Below are positions 35,852 to 47,469 of a stretch of 64,000 bases of DNA, one piece after another (within the stretch, counting starts at the first letter, position 1; every line of letters starts with the position of its first letter). This DNA comes from Sinonovacula constricta. Its lineage: Eukaryota > Mollusca > Bivalvia > Cardiida > Solecurtidae. The stretch covers positions 32,105,889-32,169,888 of the forward strand of contig CM017561.1 of assembly GCA_007844125.1 (NCBI GenBank), read 5' to 3'. The notes under the pieces were generated by a model. It was not told the origin of the DNA. It ran no database searches and was given only the letters and a program-made list of their open reading frames with translations. A program made the position numbers and the translations under genes.

Positions 35852-36970
35852 CGGGTAGTATTGGTTGTAAGTTAGTATCATTGTATCAAGTATCAAGTCT
35901 ATATCTTTTACATATCATTGTTGGCTATGTGATGGCACTATGTTATTGAATATTTTTTGTCTGCAATATATCCTTAGAACTATTTATCTGATTCAAATAA
36001 AACTGGAATGACATGTCATGACTTTATCTGCCATGATTACAGTAAATTACATTAAATGTTGCAAATCAGTTTTTAAGGGTACTTATCGACTTAAAAGATA
36101 GATCTTGATGCTTATATTCTTACTGTTACTAAAAAAGGCTATAATCTCAGCTTCCACAAAGTATGGCTAGTTAGTTCAGTCCACTTTGGAGGCACAACCC
36201 CGCAGATGTTGACCTGTCTAAGATGGCTTTACAACATCCTTTCACTAGCAGCTAAGCCAGGATTTTATCATTAGAAGTTTTTGAAGTGTCATGTCTCCAT
36301 ATTCTGGCAGACTCCTAAATGACAATACAAAATAAGGAAGGCTGTTAATGATGTTGTTTTATAAATAGCCCCTCCTACAACATGCATTATTTTAAGCTCC
36401 AGACAAATGGTCCTTCCAATAATAGAAGGCCAATTACACTGTTGCAGAATCTAGTCCCTGTGGCATTTGCGACAGCAGTTGCAGATAAACTTGGAAGAAA
36501 ATGAAAAAAACAAATGAGGAAAATGAGCATGTTACACACTCCCATTGTTGTCTTCTCTCTTGAGTTCATTCATTTATAACCTAGATATAAGGCAAGAGAT
36601 GTGCAGAATTGTTCATTCTGTGTAATTAAGGATTCATTAAGGGTCACAGTTTCGTGCCTGTTATATTATTGACAGTCAAGATTAAGGAAATTCTTGAACC
36701 TTACCTCCAATCATGATAATGTCTTTGACATGTAGATAATAAACAACAGGCTGCCACCTGGAAATTCATCAGTTGCTCTTCTAGCATCATCAAAATCAGT
36801 ACCAGAAGCAGAAGTCCCTTGCTAGGGGAAAAGATCAGTAAATTTTAAGCATAATCATTAGCAGCTGTAGTAGCAAAAGCCAATCTTAATTGTAGGAATA
36901 AATCAGTCATTGTCACTCTGAAGAATTAGCAGTAGTTACAGTACCACCATCTTGTTTTAGAAAAGATCAG
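35852..36970. other. Unique stretch, nothing recognised
   Basis: No gene, RNA or known element is supported. Confidence 0.5.
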
Positions 36971-36978
36971 CTTTTTTT

Positions 36979-37708
36979 AAGCTCACCTGAGCTTCTGCTG
37001 AGGGTGAGCTGTTGTGATAGTCCAACATCCTGCGTCACACATCCATAAAAATGTTCAATTGATATCTTCTCTGAAAGTGATGGGCCAAATTCAGCCAAAC
37101 TTTCTCAAAAGCATAAGCAGAAAGGGGGAATGAAAATTTGATCCATCAAAAGACATGGCCACAAGTGGCATGGCCATTTTCCATATACGGATATATAGGA
37201 AAACTTAAAAAAAAATCTTCTTGTCAGAAAAGGCCAAGAGCTAGAGCCTTCACATTTGGTATACATGTTCTTTGGTCGGCCCTGTATTAAGAATGTTCAA
37301 ATAATTCTGATCCATCAAAAAACATGGCTGACAGGGGGTGGCCATTTTCTATATATGGCTGAATAGGAAAACTTCGAAAATCTTCTTGTCAAAAACTACA
37401 AGAGCTAGAGCTTTAAAATTTAGTACGCATGTTCCTTGGGTGGTCCTGTATCAGAACATTTTGATTTGTCAAATAACATGGCCTAAAAGGGTCTTTTTTC
37501 CATATATGGCTTTATATAAAATCATTACAAAACTTCTTGTCTGAAAACACAAGCGCTAGAGATTTGATATTTGATTTATGTATTTTTTTGGTGGCCTTGT
37601 ATCAAGATTGTCAAAAGAATTCTGATCCATCAAAAAACTAGCCACAAGGGCTAAATGTCTATGGGACTTGGGTGAGCAATATAGGGCCATCCTGGCCCTC
37701 TTGTTTCA
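36979..37708 (+). mobile_element. Tandem-core element with a different interior but the same ends
   Basis: The left end is AGCTCACCTGAGC with GGGTGAGCTGTTGTGAT close behind. The right end is GGGTGAGCAATATAGGGCCA, with a hairpin AGGGCCATCCTGGCCCT and CTTGTTT. Both ends match the element at 7289. The interior is unrelated to the 145-bp units. It has about four diverged units of roughly 155 bp marked by GATCCATCAAAAAACATGGC, CCATATATGGCT, CTTCTTGTC and AAGAGCTAGAG. No protein is encoded. Confidence 0.8.
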
Positions 37709-38980
37709 TATTAAATCCTTAAGTTGTGCCACTGAAGAGATTCCTAGTTCTCTTCAGCGACAGTACTTAAAGATAAAATGTGAAAAGAAGAAAATGGTTT
37801 GCTTAGGTTATTTCATGCATTATAATCATTGAATGATAAAGATTTATTTTTCCACCAAGAGTCTTTTTGTTATTCAAACTATACTAGCCATGAACTACCT
37901 GTATTGTCTAAGAAAAAATCTGGGAAACACCAATAACCTCAAACAAACAGCAATAGTAACAAACAACAACAGCAGACACACACAAAAATGCAAAAGTCTG
38001 CTGGTGGTTCTACCCAGATATTTCTCCACCAAGAATTTCTAGACATTGCAAAAGTGACCATTATTATGTTGGTGCCATGATTTGGGGTTCAAGATGAAAC
38101 AAAATCCCTACAAAACATGAAACGGCAAAAAAAGCAGTTTGAACTGTGGTTGATTGGTTGTCATAGAGACACAGATGCAGATGCTTGTAGCAAGCAGTTG
38201 TCAATCAATCTAGTGCAGTATGTATAGCCTTTGTATTGATTGATTTTTGTCTTTGATGGTAATATGTTAGATAGGGATGCAATGTCTAAATGGAACTGTT
38301 ACTTTGATGTTGTTGCATTTCCATCAATAAACCTTATCAAAGATCCTTGGCTTCAAATAGGCAAGTAATACTGTAGGTAAATTGAGTGACACTACTGTCT
38401 TTCAATGTGTTAATTCAAGTAGTTTGTGTTAGTCTGTGTATTTGTTGATTGGATTTGACCTTCGGCTTACCATTTTTATGTCAGCTAAGGTTATTGCCCT
38501 TGTCAGACAAACAAGTGAACAGTGGTGTTGCTTTCACAGTGTCTAATAGCTCTACCAGTCTTTTCATGCAACATTATCTGGTAAATTCTTAGTTAACTGT
38601 GTACAATAGTATGAATAGTAACAAGATATTGAAATTGACTCGAGAGCAAAAAGGACAGATCCTGATAACATATATATGTAGAATGAGTTATCAGATTTAA
38701 ACTATTTATCTAAGCCAGATTCGTGTGTGCTGTGTATCCTATCAACAATCTTTTGTCATCTTAGAGGTGAAGCAGACTTCTTAAGGCTAATATATCACCA
38801 CCTTCACAGTGTCTATTTACTTGGTTTGATAGCAACTGATTGACCCTTACCAATCAGTAGGTTATATAATTAATAGTTTTCACTTGAGCCAATTTTAATG
38901 CTGCCTTCATATCATGCACAGACATAGGCATGATACCAATTCCAGTCTGATAATCATGGCAGTCTATGAAAGCTCTTTAG
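37709..38980. other. Unique stretch, nothing recognised
   Basis: No supported gene or repeat. Confidence 0.5.
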
Positions 38981-40220
38981 CAAATGGTATTTTTCTTAGC
39001 AAATGCTAGTTATTGCAGCTCTAAAGTGCTTAGGCAAAGGGAAGCTTTAGTATTCATGAAGTTATATAGTAAATTGAAGAAATGGGATTTTATATAGTAT
39101 AGATGTGCTTTAGAAGCTCTGTATTGCAATTGAAACTATATAGCAAATTATGTAAACTCTAAAAGCAAAAGCAGCAAAGGAACAGACCTGGTCATGCAAT
39201 GAATAAATTCAGCTCCAGGTCCCATGATCTGAACCACAACATTACAAAGTTTTGAAATATCATGGTAGTGGTAAAGCTCTCTTGCTAAAACTCAAGCAAA
39301 GTTAAGCAAAATTCCACAACTAGGCTGCCCGGTGTCAGGATAATGTGACTAAGTGTGGTATCATAACACACCATCTTTGAATTCTTTTTTTTTTTTTGAG
39401 AATATAAACCCACTAAACAAACATGCAAATGTCTGTATAGCAAAGCTGAAACTGTAAAAACTATATATTGCAAATGGAAGTTCTGTTCTAAAGAGGAACC
39501 ATGTAAACCTCTATATATAGTAAAGGATGCTTTAAAGGAAATGCAGCTATAAGAGCTTTATGTAGCAAATGGAAAAGGCATCAGCAAAGAGGAACTGTGG
39601 AAGCTGTTCAGAGCAAATGGAAGCTCTATAGTGAAGGTAAACTGATGAGTATCTTACAGCAAATGAAATCACTATAGCAATGGTGTGCTTTAGGAGCTCT
39701 CTGTATGTATGAAGGGGAAGCTATAAAGCAGATGGGGGTTTTCATAGCTCTACATAGCAAATATAAGCTCTATAGTAGAAAGAAGCCATAGAAGCTGTAT
39801 ATGGCATACAGAAGCTCTAAATCAGCTAAGCAAAACGAAAGCTACAGAAGCTCTATAAATCAGTAGAAAGCTAAAGGCAGTTGTATGAGCTTTATATAAC
39901 AATGGCATTTTATGACAAAGGTGGGGAAGGAGCTGTAAAAACTCTATCAATTATACAATAACTATAACAATTGGAAGTTTTATGACATAAAGTAGCTATA
40001 GAATCTCTATATAACTAAAAGAAGTTTTGTGTCAAGGGGAATGGCTAAAGAAGATCTTTATGTAGGGAGCTTTATATTGGAAGCTATATAATAAAGAGAA
40101 TCTTTGGAATTGTAAATTTTAAAAAGAAAAGAGTGTATATATGCTCTCTATATAGCAAAAGGAATCTCTGAGAAAAAGGGAAGATATGGAAACTCTATAG
40201 CAGAGGAAACACTAGATAAA
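38981..40220 (+). repeat. Eroded minisatellite built on GAAGCTCTATAGCAAA
   Basis: Words such as AGCTCTTTAGCAAATGG, AACTATATAGCAAATT, AAGCTCTATAGTGAAGG, GAAGCTCTATAGTAGAAAG, TCTATATAGCAAAAGG and AACTCTATAGCAG recur dozens of times at irregular spacing over 1.2 kb. Units are too diverged to give a fixed period by eye. A SINE at 39202-39421 interrupts the region, and the same words continue on both sides, so the array is older than that SINE. Confidence 0.75.
39193..39431 (+). mobile_element. Old copy of the (AAAC)n SINE inside the eroded array
   Basis: The body is 39202-39421. It shares CAGCTCCAGGT, GGTAGTGGTAAAGCTC, CTTGCTAAAACTCAAGCAAA, GCCCGGTGTCAGGATAATGT and the 3' AAACCCACTAAACAAACA with the copy at 5773. 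The middle is deleted and replaced by a T run. Flanks CATGCAATG (39193-39201) and CATGCAAATG (39422-39431) look like a target duplication with one indel. Divergence from the 5773 copy suggests an older insertion. Confidence 0.82.
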
Positions 40221-40830
40221 AGATGTCAGTGCTAGGTACTAGAACAATATCAACACAAAGTTCTCTGCAGGAGAAGTGTTCTTAAATAGGGTGATAAAAA
40301 TAACAGCAATAAAAGTAAATTATTCTCATAATGACATGCCAAAAAATGCAAGACTTATGTTATTATAATTGAGAGAAAAGTGTGATGCTACTGGATCTAC
40401 ATGTAAAGGTAGGTGCTGCAAGTCAAAAGGAAATCAAATTGACAGCACAACAATTGAAAGTACACATTCTAGCATAGATCTGAGCATAAAAATGTACCTT
40501 TTGTTTTCTGGTTGCCAAGGGATACCACCACAACATGATGGTTGTCTTTTGATGCATTATTCTTCCAGACAGAACACATAGGCTTTAAATGTAAACCTTA
40601 CAATGAATGATACAGTAAGCAAAAGGAAAGTTATTAACTCAAGAATCTTTCTAGGATTTTAAAAAAATATTACTGCCTCAATATAAATCTTGCATTTTTT
40701 ATATAAAATTAAGTGTATACAAATGTATATTAAGAGAAATACGAAGAAATGAGGCTGTATAAGAATAATGTGCCATTTTAATATAAAAAACACACCAAAG
40801 ACATAAATAAGAATGCTCACAATTTCAGTA
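40221..40830. other. Unique AT-rich stretch, nothing recognised
   Basis: The 70-codon frame at 40369-40581 has a Cys-rich start but no family I recognise. Confidence 0.45.
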
Positions 40831-41027
40831 GATGATAAATTGGACCAATCAGAAGATCTGCATTTGGTTCAGGTCTTGTGAGATGATAAATCGGACCAAT
40901 CAAAAGCTCAAAATTGTCAAGGTCTTGTGAGATGATCATTTTAACCAATAAGAAGCTATGGCATTGTCTCAGGTCTTCTGAAGTGATACATTAGACCAAT
41001 CAGAAGCTCAGGAATTGTGTCAGACTC
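40831..41027 (+). repeat. About 50-bp tandem repeat with a CCAAT motif in each unit (4 copies)
   Basis: Units begin AGATGATAAATTGGACCAAT or a variant, then CAGAAGCT and CAGGTCTTGTG. GACCAATCAGAAGC and close variants recur at about 50-bp spacing. CCAAT is a known NF-Y core, but nothing else indicates a promoter here. Confidence 0.75.
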
Positions 41028-43443
41028 TAAGGTGTTTTAATTTATATTTGATTACATCCTCAAACTTAGTTGTCAAAAGATACATTGTCCAAGTCTGATT
41101 TTATGTTTTCTGGCATCACAAAGAATATTTAAAGAAACTTTTTTGACAACAGATCCTTATGGTGTGATCCTCCTTGTAAAACAATGATGTGATGGGAGAG
41201 GGAATATATTTTTCCAGGATAAAAAGAGAATCATTGTGTACAGGATGGGCACAAGCATAGAAGTTAGGGTAAATCTACTGTCTGGTTGCCAGGTATTGTA
41301 GTGATAACAAAATGCATTGTTTTGAGGGAGACTATGATAAGTGTGGCAGAACTGATGAGCACGGTTTGTTTGTACATTACACAAGCTGCTGGAAGTGGCA
41401 TTGATTCTGCTCTACTTACACAAAGGTTATCCCAGGTCTAACTGGAGTGATGTAAGTAGACATGGATAATAAACACAGAAAAAATCTTTTGTTTTCTAGC
41501 CACATACACAATATATTTTCTTTTGCTATATTGTAAAATCTTTTTACAAGTAGCATTAAATGTGCTTTTTCATGCCACACTGAAATACTTCTTCCTTTCA
41601 ATTGCCTTGTTATGTGGCTTTCAAGCAAGTTTGCTGCTCCCATCCCCTCCCAGAAAACTTGAAAATAAACTTAAAATTCAACAAAACAACAGCAAGAACA
41701 TAACATAAGCTGCTTTCTGGATTGATTGGACTGAGATAAGACTGCAGTTCAAAAAAAAAAATCATGTCTGCACAAGCACTCCTTTTGGACCATCCCACAT
41801 TTTTTAAAAAATGAAAGTGAAAGTTGTGAAGTTTCTTCATCATTTGTAACCATTGATAAACAGTTGTTAACTTCCCTTCATGCACTCATGTTTTCTAAGA
41901 CTTCTGTGCCATATTGGTTTATATATGTATAAGGTTGTTGCACTTAACATTCTGTGCATTTAATGATGACATTATGCAATAGTTTTTATTCACAGAGACA
42001 TGTTTTTCACATTAACATATCAAAGTAATGTGAAAGCTGCCAATTTTAGCTCTTTCAATGTCAGCATATATTTTCCTCCCTCTTTCCCTTTTTGTCTATT
42101 CATCTTCAATACTTTTTCCTCTGGTCGTTTTCTCTTACTATCCTCTTTTTCTCTCTTTAACCCTGCCAGTGTCATTTTCTCCCTTTCTCCATCTTCATCC
42201 TTTAGCCAGGGTAAGGGGATGTATGATCTTGCCCTACACTGTTCACCTGTAATACTTGCTACTAGAGTTCTATCAAGAATGTGTACAGGTGACAAAGTTA
42301 AGTGTTCTTGGTACAGGTAGACCAGTGAGGTAGATTGGTGAAGGAGACATTGTCAAGTTTTTGGAAACTAAATATTGTATTTATCTACTTGTACACTGAA
42401 GGTTTTATCCAGTTCAAGTCTTCTCCCTCAGGTGATATTGAAGTAGTGTATAGAAGGTATGAGGCCTCCCACATTCCTACCATTCCAGTGGTGTATTAGA
42501 TTCTACACTGGACACTTACATTCTAGTTTTACCTACACTCACCAGCCCACAGTTGGTAAAAAAAGTTGTGTTTTGGGTCTCTCGCTTCTGGACTGAGGTC
42601 AGGAAAACTTTTTGTCTACTTTCTTGTTCCTCAGTTTTTTATATGGGATAGTTGTGGATTAGACTGCAATGATGTGTCTTTTTTAATCAAGATTTGTTTA
42701 CAAGTTCATATTTAACATTGCAGTCTGGTGACAATTTTGACAAGTGTCTTTGCATAACTAAAAGCTTTGAGGAAAAGAATGGGACACTAGGACAAGTTGA
42801 CTGTGAGTTTATTGGAGATGATGTCTGCAGTGTTCTTGTGGGTGAAGGGGGTGGGGGATAGATAGTGCACACTGGGTAATGGTCAGCTGATGTCTGAAGG
42901 CTGTTGTCTGCTGCCTGGGTCAAAGGTCTGCTGCATGCTGTGTCCTGTATCAAGTTCAGTGAATGAACGTCTAGGTAGTATTTCTAGAATGTCATTATTG
43001 ATCTTTTGTACATTCATTTTTTCTTTGAATTGTTGTACAAGTTATTTCTTTTCTTGTAACGTTAATTTAAATAAAATAAATGAATAAACAGAGAGTAAAT
43101 AAATGTTTAATTATAGTTAATTAAACATTCAGTAAATCCAGATTCTTGGGGATTCTTTTATACTTGCTTATATGTATATTTGTGGTTTTTTTTCCAGATT
43201 ATTTGTTATTTTCTAAAAGTATTATAATAGACTCATTGACTGTTTTTAATTATATATTGTTGTATTCACATGCAAGTTTTTCTTTAGTTTACTTAAATAT
43301 CTTAAATAATATGTATCTTTTTAATAAAATAATATTTAAAGACAATCTTCTTAAAAATTGTTATTCTTCATTTTTCATTTCAAACTTATTTGCCATTTTT
43401 ATCTTTTAAATAATTTTAACTTGTAAATAATTACATAAGTAAA
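41028..43443. other. Unique stretch with a pyrimidine-rich segment
   Basis: 42070-42210 is strongly C/T-rich (CCTCCCTCTTTCCC-like), which makes low-complexity open frames on both strands. No gene or known element is recognised. Confidence 0.5.
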
Positions 43444-43648
43444 TTACTGGAAAAAGGAATGGGATGGGATTTGCCGGCATATTTGCCGATACTGTGCAGC
43501 AACATTTCTATCATTATAGCACAGGGGCACTTATGAGGTGCCACTTCTTCCAACTTTAATGTCTTTGGTTTGACCCACTGGGGTTTGAACCCTAACCTCC
43601 CGATCTGCAAGTCGACGCTCTACCAATTGAGCTATTTACTGGAAAAAG
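43444..43648 (-). mobile_element. tRNA-Ala-like SINE with 13-bp target duplication
   Basis: Read on the minus strand, the head TAGCTCAATTGGTAGAGCG is a strong tRNA A box, and GGGTTCAAACCCC is a B box. A TGC triplet sits where an anticodon would be (Ala type), but the anticodon stem does not pair well, so it is not a working tRNA. About 110 bp of unrelated body follow. TTACTGGAAAAAG is repeated exactly at 43444-43456 and 43636-43648, marking retroposition. No A-rich tail is seen. Confidence 0.82.
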
Positions 43649-43859
43649 AAGGATTTCTTAAATATTATTTTATGTGTATTATTGATTATTTTTCTTGGAA
43701 AGAAAGCACACATATGGATAATTTGTTTCTGTTGGTTGGTATGGATATTTATAAATTAAAAACAACAACAACATATTTTGTTTTTTACAGCATAGATATT
43801 AATATGCTACATATATTTTTTGCATCTCAATTTCTTCCCCTTGGACAAATGTTGAAATG

Positions 43860-44150
43860 TTTGTTTGTTTGTTTATTGGGTTTATCGTCCCACCAACAGT
43901 ATTTCAGTTATCTGGAGACGGTGTCCACTTGAAGCAGATATAGTGCTGCCTTCACTGTGAATAGCATGCCGTGAACACCTGGCATGATACTACACCCAGT
44001 CACATTACCCTGACACTGGGCCAACCAGTCGTGGAACTACCCTTATATTTGCTTGAGCATTAGCAAGGGATCTATACCACTACCATTTTTAACGACTTTG
44101 GCATTTCGCGGCCCGGGATCGAACCCAGGGCCTCCCGTGTATGGCAGTGG
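43860..44150 (-). mobile_element. SINE with (AAAC)n tail, near full length
   Basis: On the minus strand it matches the copy at 5773 nearly end to end: CGGGAGGCCC, GGGTTCGATCCCGGGCCG (B-box-like), CTCAAGCAAATATAAGGG, CAGTGAAGGCAGCACTATAT, GGGACGATAAACCCAATAAA and then (AAAC)n. No clean target duplication was found. Confidence 0.88.
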
Positions 44151-44228
44151 CTGCTATAATAAATTCAATGAAAATGACTTAGTAGAAGATTTTTAATTGC
44201 AGAATTCCTGTCTAAGTAATACTAACTC

Positions 44229-44672
44229 TTAAATGTGGTGACCTTTTTTTTTCTCACATGCAAACAAAAAAAGATTTGTTAGCTTAAAAATCCCGCAAAA
44301 TGAAGTCTATTGATGTAATAGATCTTTGAGAAAAGTAAAGCCTAACACCCCAATTACCTTTACAAACATGTAATTCCCTGTAACTGAGACACTCTGCCTG
44401 TTAACTACCATTAACCTAAGAAAAAGCTTGTGACAACTTTCTTTTTTGACCACATTATGACATTATCCAGGTAATCCGCTCTGACGTTGTTGTCTATTTT
44501 TAGCAGAAATCTGAATGGTGTTTATTTTTAGATTTTAAAACGATGATTTGTACTTTCTTATAACTGATATAGGCTTAGACTAAAGAATGACTTTTTGTAC
44601 AAATGCCTGAAACAGGGGTCAAATATTGTTAAATGGATTTAATAAAGGCAAAGTGTTGGATACCACCATTAA
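44229..44672 (+). mobile_element. TTAA-ended MITE copy (444 bp)
   Basis: Starts TTAAATGTGGTGACC and ends GGATACCACCATTAA. Internal blocks shared with 48028-48496 include CCCGCAAAATGAAGTC, GACCACATTATGACATTATC, GGTAATCCGCTCTGACG and CTATTTTTAGCAG. Both ends are present although diverged. No transposase. Confidence 0.8.
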
Positions 44673-44701
44673 CCTTTAAAGGACAATTTGATCAGGCCTT
44701 G

Positions 44702-44769
44702 GCAAACCATGTAGATCCAGATCAGACAGCTCCCACATTAACTGTCTAAGCAGGATCTTAACTATTTGC
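44702..44769. mobile_element. Hairpin-family repeat, two arms
   Basis: The left arm GCAAACCATGTAGATCCAGA plus TCAGACAGCTCCC and the right arm CTGTCTAAGCAGGATCTTAA plus CTATTTGC are imperfect reverse complements with a short loop. It lies just after the MITE that ends at 44672. Confidence 0.68.
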
Positions 44770-45090
44770 AATACATGTCTTTTAAGTGTTCTTTATATCT
44801 ACAGGATTTAGAGAAAAGGGATTGGTGGAGAGAGCTTTACAGATATTTTGTTAAGCAGGAAGAGGTTTGGGGTTTTGGTCTTGTGATTTTGTCTCATACT
44901 TTATCATGTTTGTATGAAATGTGTGATTTTCTTCTTCCTAGTTGCTGTTGTAATATTACATTTGTCAAATTGAAGGAAAATAAATTCGTGGTAATTTTGT
45001 CATTGCATGTTATTTGTTAAAACAGGTTTTCATTTGTTTATTTTTTACTTTTTAGATTTCTTTTTATTGATATATTTCCTTTCACCGTTG

Positions 45091-45091
<1 letters not shown>

Positions 45092-45121
<30 letters not shown>
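45092..45121. repeat. Poly-T tract (30 bp)
   Basis: The longest homopolymer in the window. It could be the poly-A tail of an old minus-strand retroposed copy, but no source sequence is recognisable next to it. Confidence 0.9.
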
Positions 45122-45124
<3 letters not shown>

Positions 45125-45643
45125 GCATTAGAAGTGAATACAATGTTTTAATTCAGGGGAAGAGTAGCTGGCCAAACAGAGTTCAACTATTTGTAGTGTG
45201 ACAAAAAATAGTTCCATGTATGTCAGTTATAAGGTGTTAAACATAGAAGTCACTCAGTTAAAATTCTGTAGCAGTATAAAATTTCACAATTGTATGTCCA
45301 GCTTGGTTAAATTAGATGTGTTACTACAAAATGCAACACAAAATGAACAACTTATAAGCAACCATCTTGAGCACATAGAAATGCAGCCTCCCGTGAAACT
45401 TGGTTATGTAACCAGCACAGGGGAAAGAGATCACCTCTCCTAGTAGCCGTCCTCGACCCTTAACCGTTTGGGTTGTTTATCATATGTCCATTACATTGAA
45501 CATGGAGATTTATTATTTAAGAAGGGGTCGTTTATCTAACAAAATACTATGTAAGACAGTTTATCTACACTGATTTTCATTTCTTAATATGTCTACTTTT
45601 GTGAAGCAGTGAATACTTCAGTGCTTGCAGTGCTTTCATTCTT

Positions 45644-45897
45644 ATAGGTGGTATCCATCAGTTTGTGCCCTTTTCTTCTCAAATAACCAAATTAGTCATT
45701 GTTACCTGAAAAGGACAAGGTTTGATTTCTTTTGCAATTTGTACTGTCGTAAACAATAATGGTAGTGTTAAAAATCGTCTTTATTTAGACTATTTTATGA
45801 GATTATGCTGAAAGTGTTCCTAAATTCCCCATAACAGTGGCAAAATATTATTACATGCATTTCAAGTAGGCAAACAGTCTGATACCATGTTTAATAT
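45644..45897 (+). mobile_element. Short, internally deleted TTAA-type MITE copy
   Basis: The left end TATAGGTGGTATCCATCAG with TCAAATAACCAAATTAGTCA matches the 5' part of the copy at 48028. The right end GTAGGCAAACAGTCTGATAC matches its 3' part. About 200 bp of the usual interior is missing. Confidence 0.72.
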
Positions 45898-45920
45898 ACC
45901 TCTAGATGGAGGATCAGTTT

Positions 45921-46580
45921 TTGAAGTGGTATCCGACAGTTTGCCTATATCTAATATATGTAACAATATCTGACCTCTGTTTCAACAGTTTGTCTATATC
46001 TAATATATGTAACAGTATCTGACCTCTATTTCAACAGTTTGCCTATATCTAATATATGTAACAATTTCTGATCTTTGTTTCAACAGTTTGCCTATATCTT
46101 TTAAATGTAACAATATCTGACCTCTTTTTCTACAGTTTGTCTATATCTTATGTATGTAACAGTATGTGACCTCTGTTGGTGTATTTGTGCATAACTTCTG
46201 TTAGAAAAACATCATACTCTAGTGTAAGCTTAATTTGGGGTATTGAAACTAGTTAATCAACACTTAAAATGTTCATTTGTTTCAAATCTATATATAAGAA
46301 TGATTGGAATTTCTGCCCAAAATAGACGTCAACGTCACAGTGGATGAGCTAAAACATAAGTAGTCACATGGTTTTCTTAGTTTAAAAATAGCTCACTGTG
46401 CAACATGGCTCAGATAGGAAATGCATGTTTGTATTGACGATTGTGGTGTTAAAGTACATACTTCAGACAGGTGTAGGACATCAATAAACAGCATTTAGCA
46501 AGATCTGTTCAGGTAACAATAGTTTATTAAGATGTTTAAAGAAAATACATTTGGTCCAAACTGTCGAATACCACCTTTAC
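45921..46580 (-). mobile_element. TTAA-type MITE with an internal tandem expansion
   Basis: In plus orientation it runs from GAAGTGGTATCCGACAGTTT to CTGTCGAATACCACCTTTA, so it is inverted relative to 48028. Internal blocks ACATGGCTCAGATAGGAAAT, AGGACATCAATAAACAGCAT and GGTAACAATAG agree with the 56560 copy. Its length (660 bp) exceeds the usual 450-480 bp because of a five-unit 49-bp array next to the left terminus. Confidence 0.82.
45936..46178 (+). repeat. 49-bp tandem array grown from the MITE end, 5 copies
   Basis: ACAGTTTGCC-type anchors lie at 45936, 45985, 46034, 46083 and 46132, an exact 49-bp period. The unit includes ACAGTTTGCCTATATCTAAT and ATGTAACAATATCTGACCTC. The same sequence appears once in the single-copy MITEs, so the array arose inside the element. 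Confidence 0.9.
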
Positions 46581-47469
46581 CTCTTTACAATGTTACTTTG
46601 TTAAAACTCTTCAGTAAACCTGTTAGTGATTCACATTACAAAAATTCTAAATAGATATCTGTTTCTGGAACATGGAAGATATTGTTTAAGAAATAAAGCA
46701 GTGAAAACCTCAGTGCTTGCAGCACTTTTATTCTAAAGTCCTTACACTGTTTTTATGTTTGTAAAGCTTTCAGTAAGCTGTTAGTAATTCACATTACAAA
46801 AAAAAAAACTCCTTAAAAAGTATCTGTATCTGGAACATGGAAAATATTGTTTAACAAATATGTAAATTGAGATAAATTAAGTCTTTTTAGTTTAATATGA
46901 ACATGTTTTTGTTTATTTATTTGAGTATTTGCAGTGGTATCTAACATGCAGCACGTCTCCACCTGCATGTAGGGTATTTACAAATTAATGAGGTGGACCA
47001 TATGTAATAAAGCCAGCTTAAGTGAAGTGTTTGAGTTTGAACTTCAGTCATATTTACTTGCATGATATGTGTGCAGTCTAGAGTACTTAAATGCATCTGT
47101 TATGTGTTTTATTGAAGGAATAAATGTAATGTTTTATGCTCTAATTCCCAGTTTTTACTCAGAGTATGACTCAAGAGTGTGTTTATTAGTTCAGATGTAT
47201 ATAAATTTTCTCTTAACCATTATAAGTATTAGCATTTCCATTTTAGTAATTTTAGAATTTCATGATAAGGCATTGTACTGAGGATTTGATGACTTTTGAT
47301 TGGACACTTCTCGTTACTTGGTAATTCTCCAAAACTTCAATTGTGACTGTTGTGAAATGGTTCCTTTAATAATAAGTTGTCATGATTTTACAATAAAGTA
47401 TGTCATTATTATTGATATGGCTATTGCTGCTAGTGAAGCTATTCTTACACAAAATAATTTGTCATTTTA
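46581..47469. other. Unique stretch, nothing recognised
   Basis: AGTGAAAACCTCAGTGCTTGC near 46700 resembles a segment near 45610, a small local duplication. No gene is supported. Confidence 0.45.

Noticed and set aside
40831..41027. Promoter call based on CCAAT boxes
   Set aside because: No TATA, initiator, CpG-rich segment or downstream gene; the motif repeats only because the unit repeats.
42000..42320. Overlapping 64-106-codon frames on both strands
   Set aside because: They lie on a pyrimidine-rich low-complexity segment and have no recognisable motif.
43560..43640. Functional tRNA-Ala gene on the minus strand
   Set aside because: A and B boxes are good, but the anticodon stem does not pair and the sequence is bounded by a 13-bp target duplication, so it is a SINE head.
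45007..45201. Frame with a long poly-Phe run
   Set aside because: Translation of the 30-T homopolymer.
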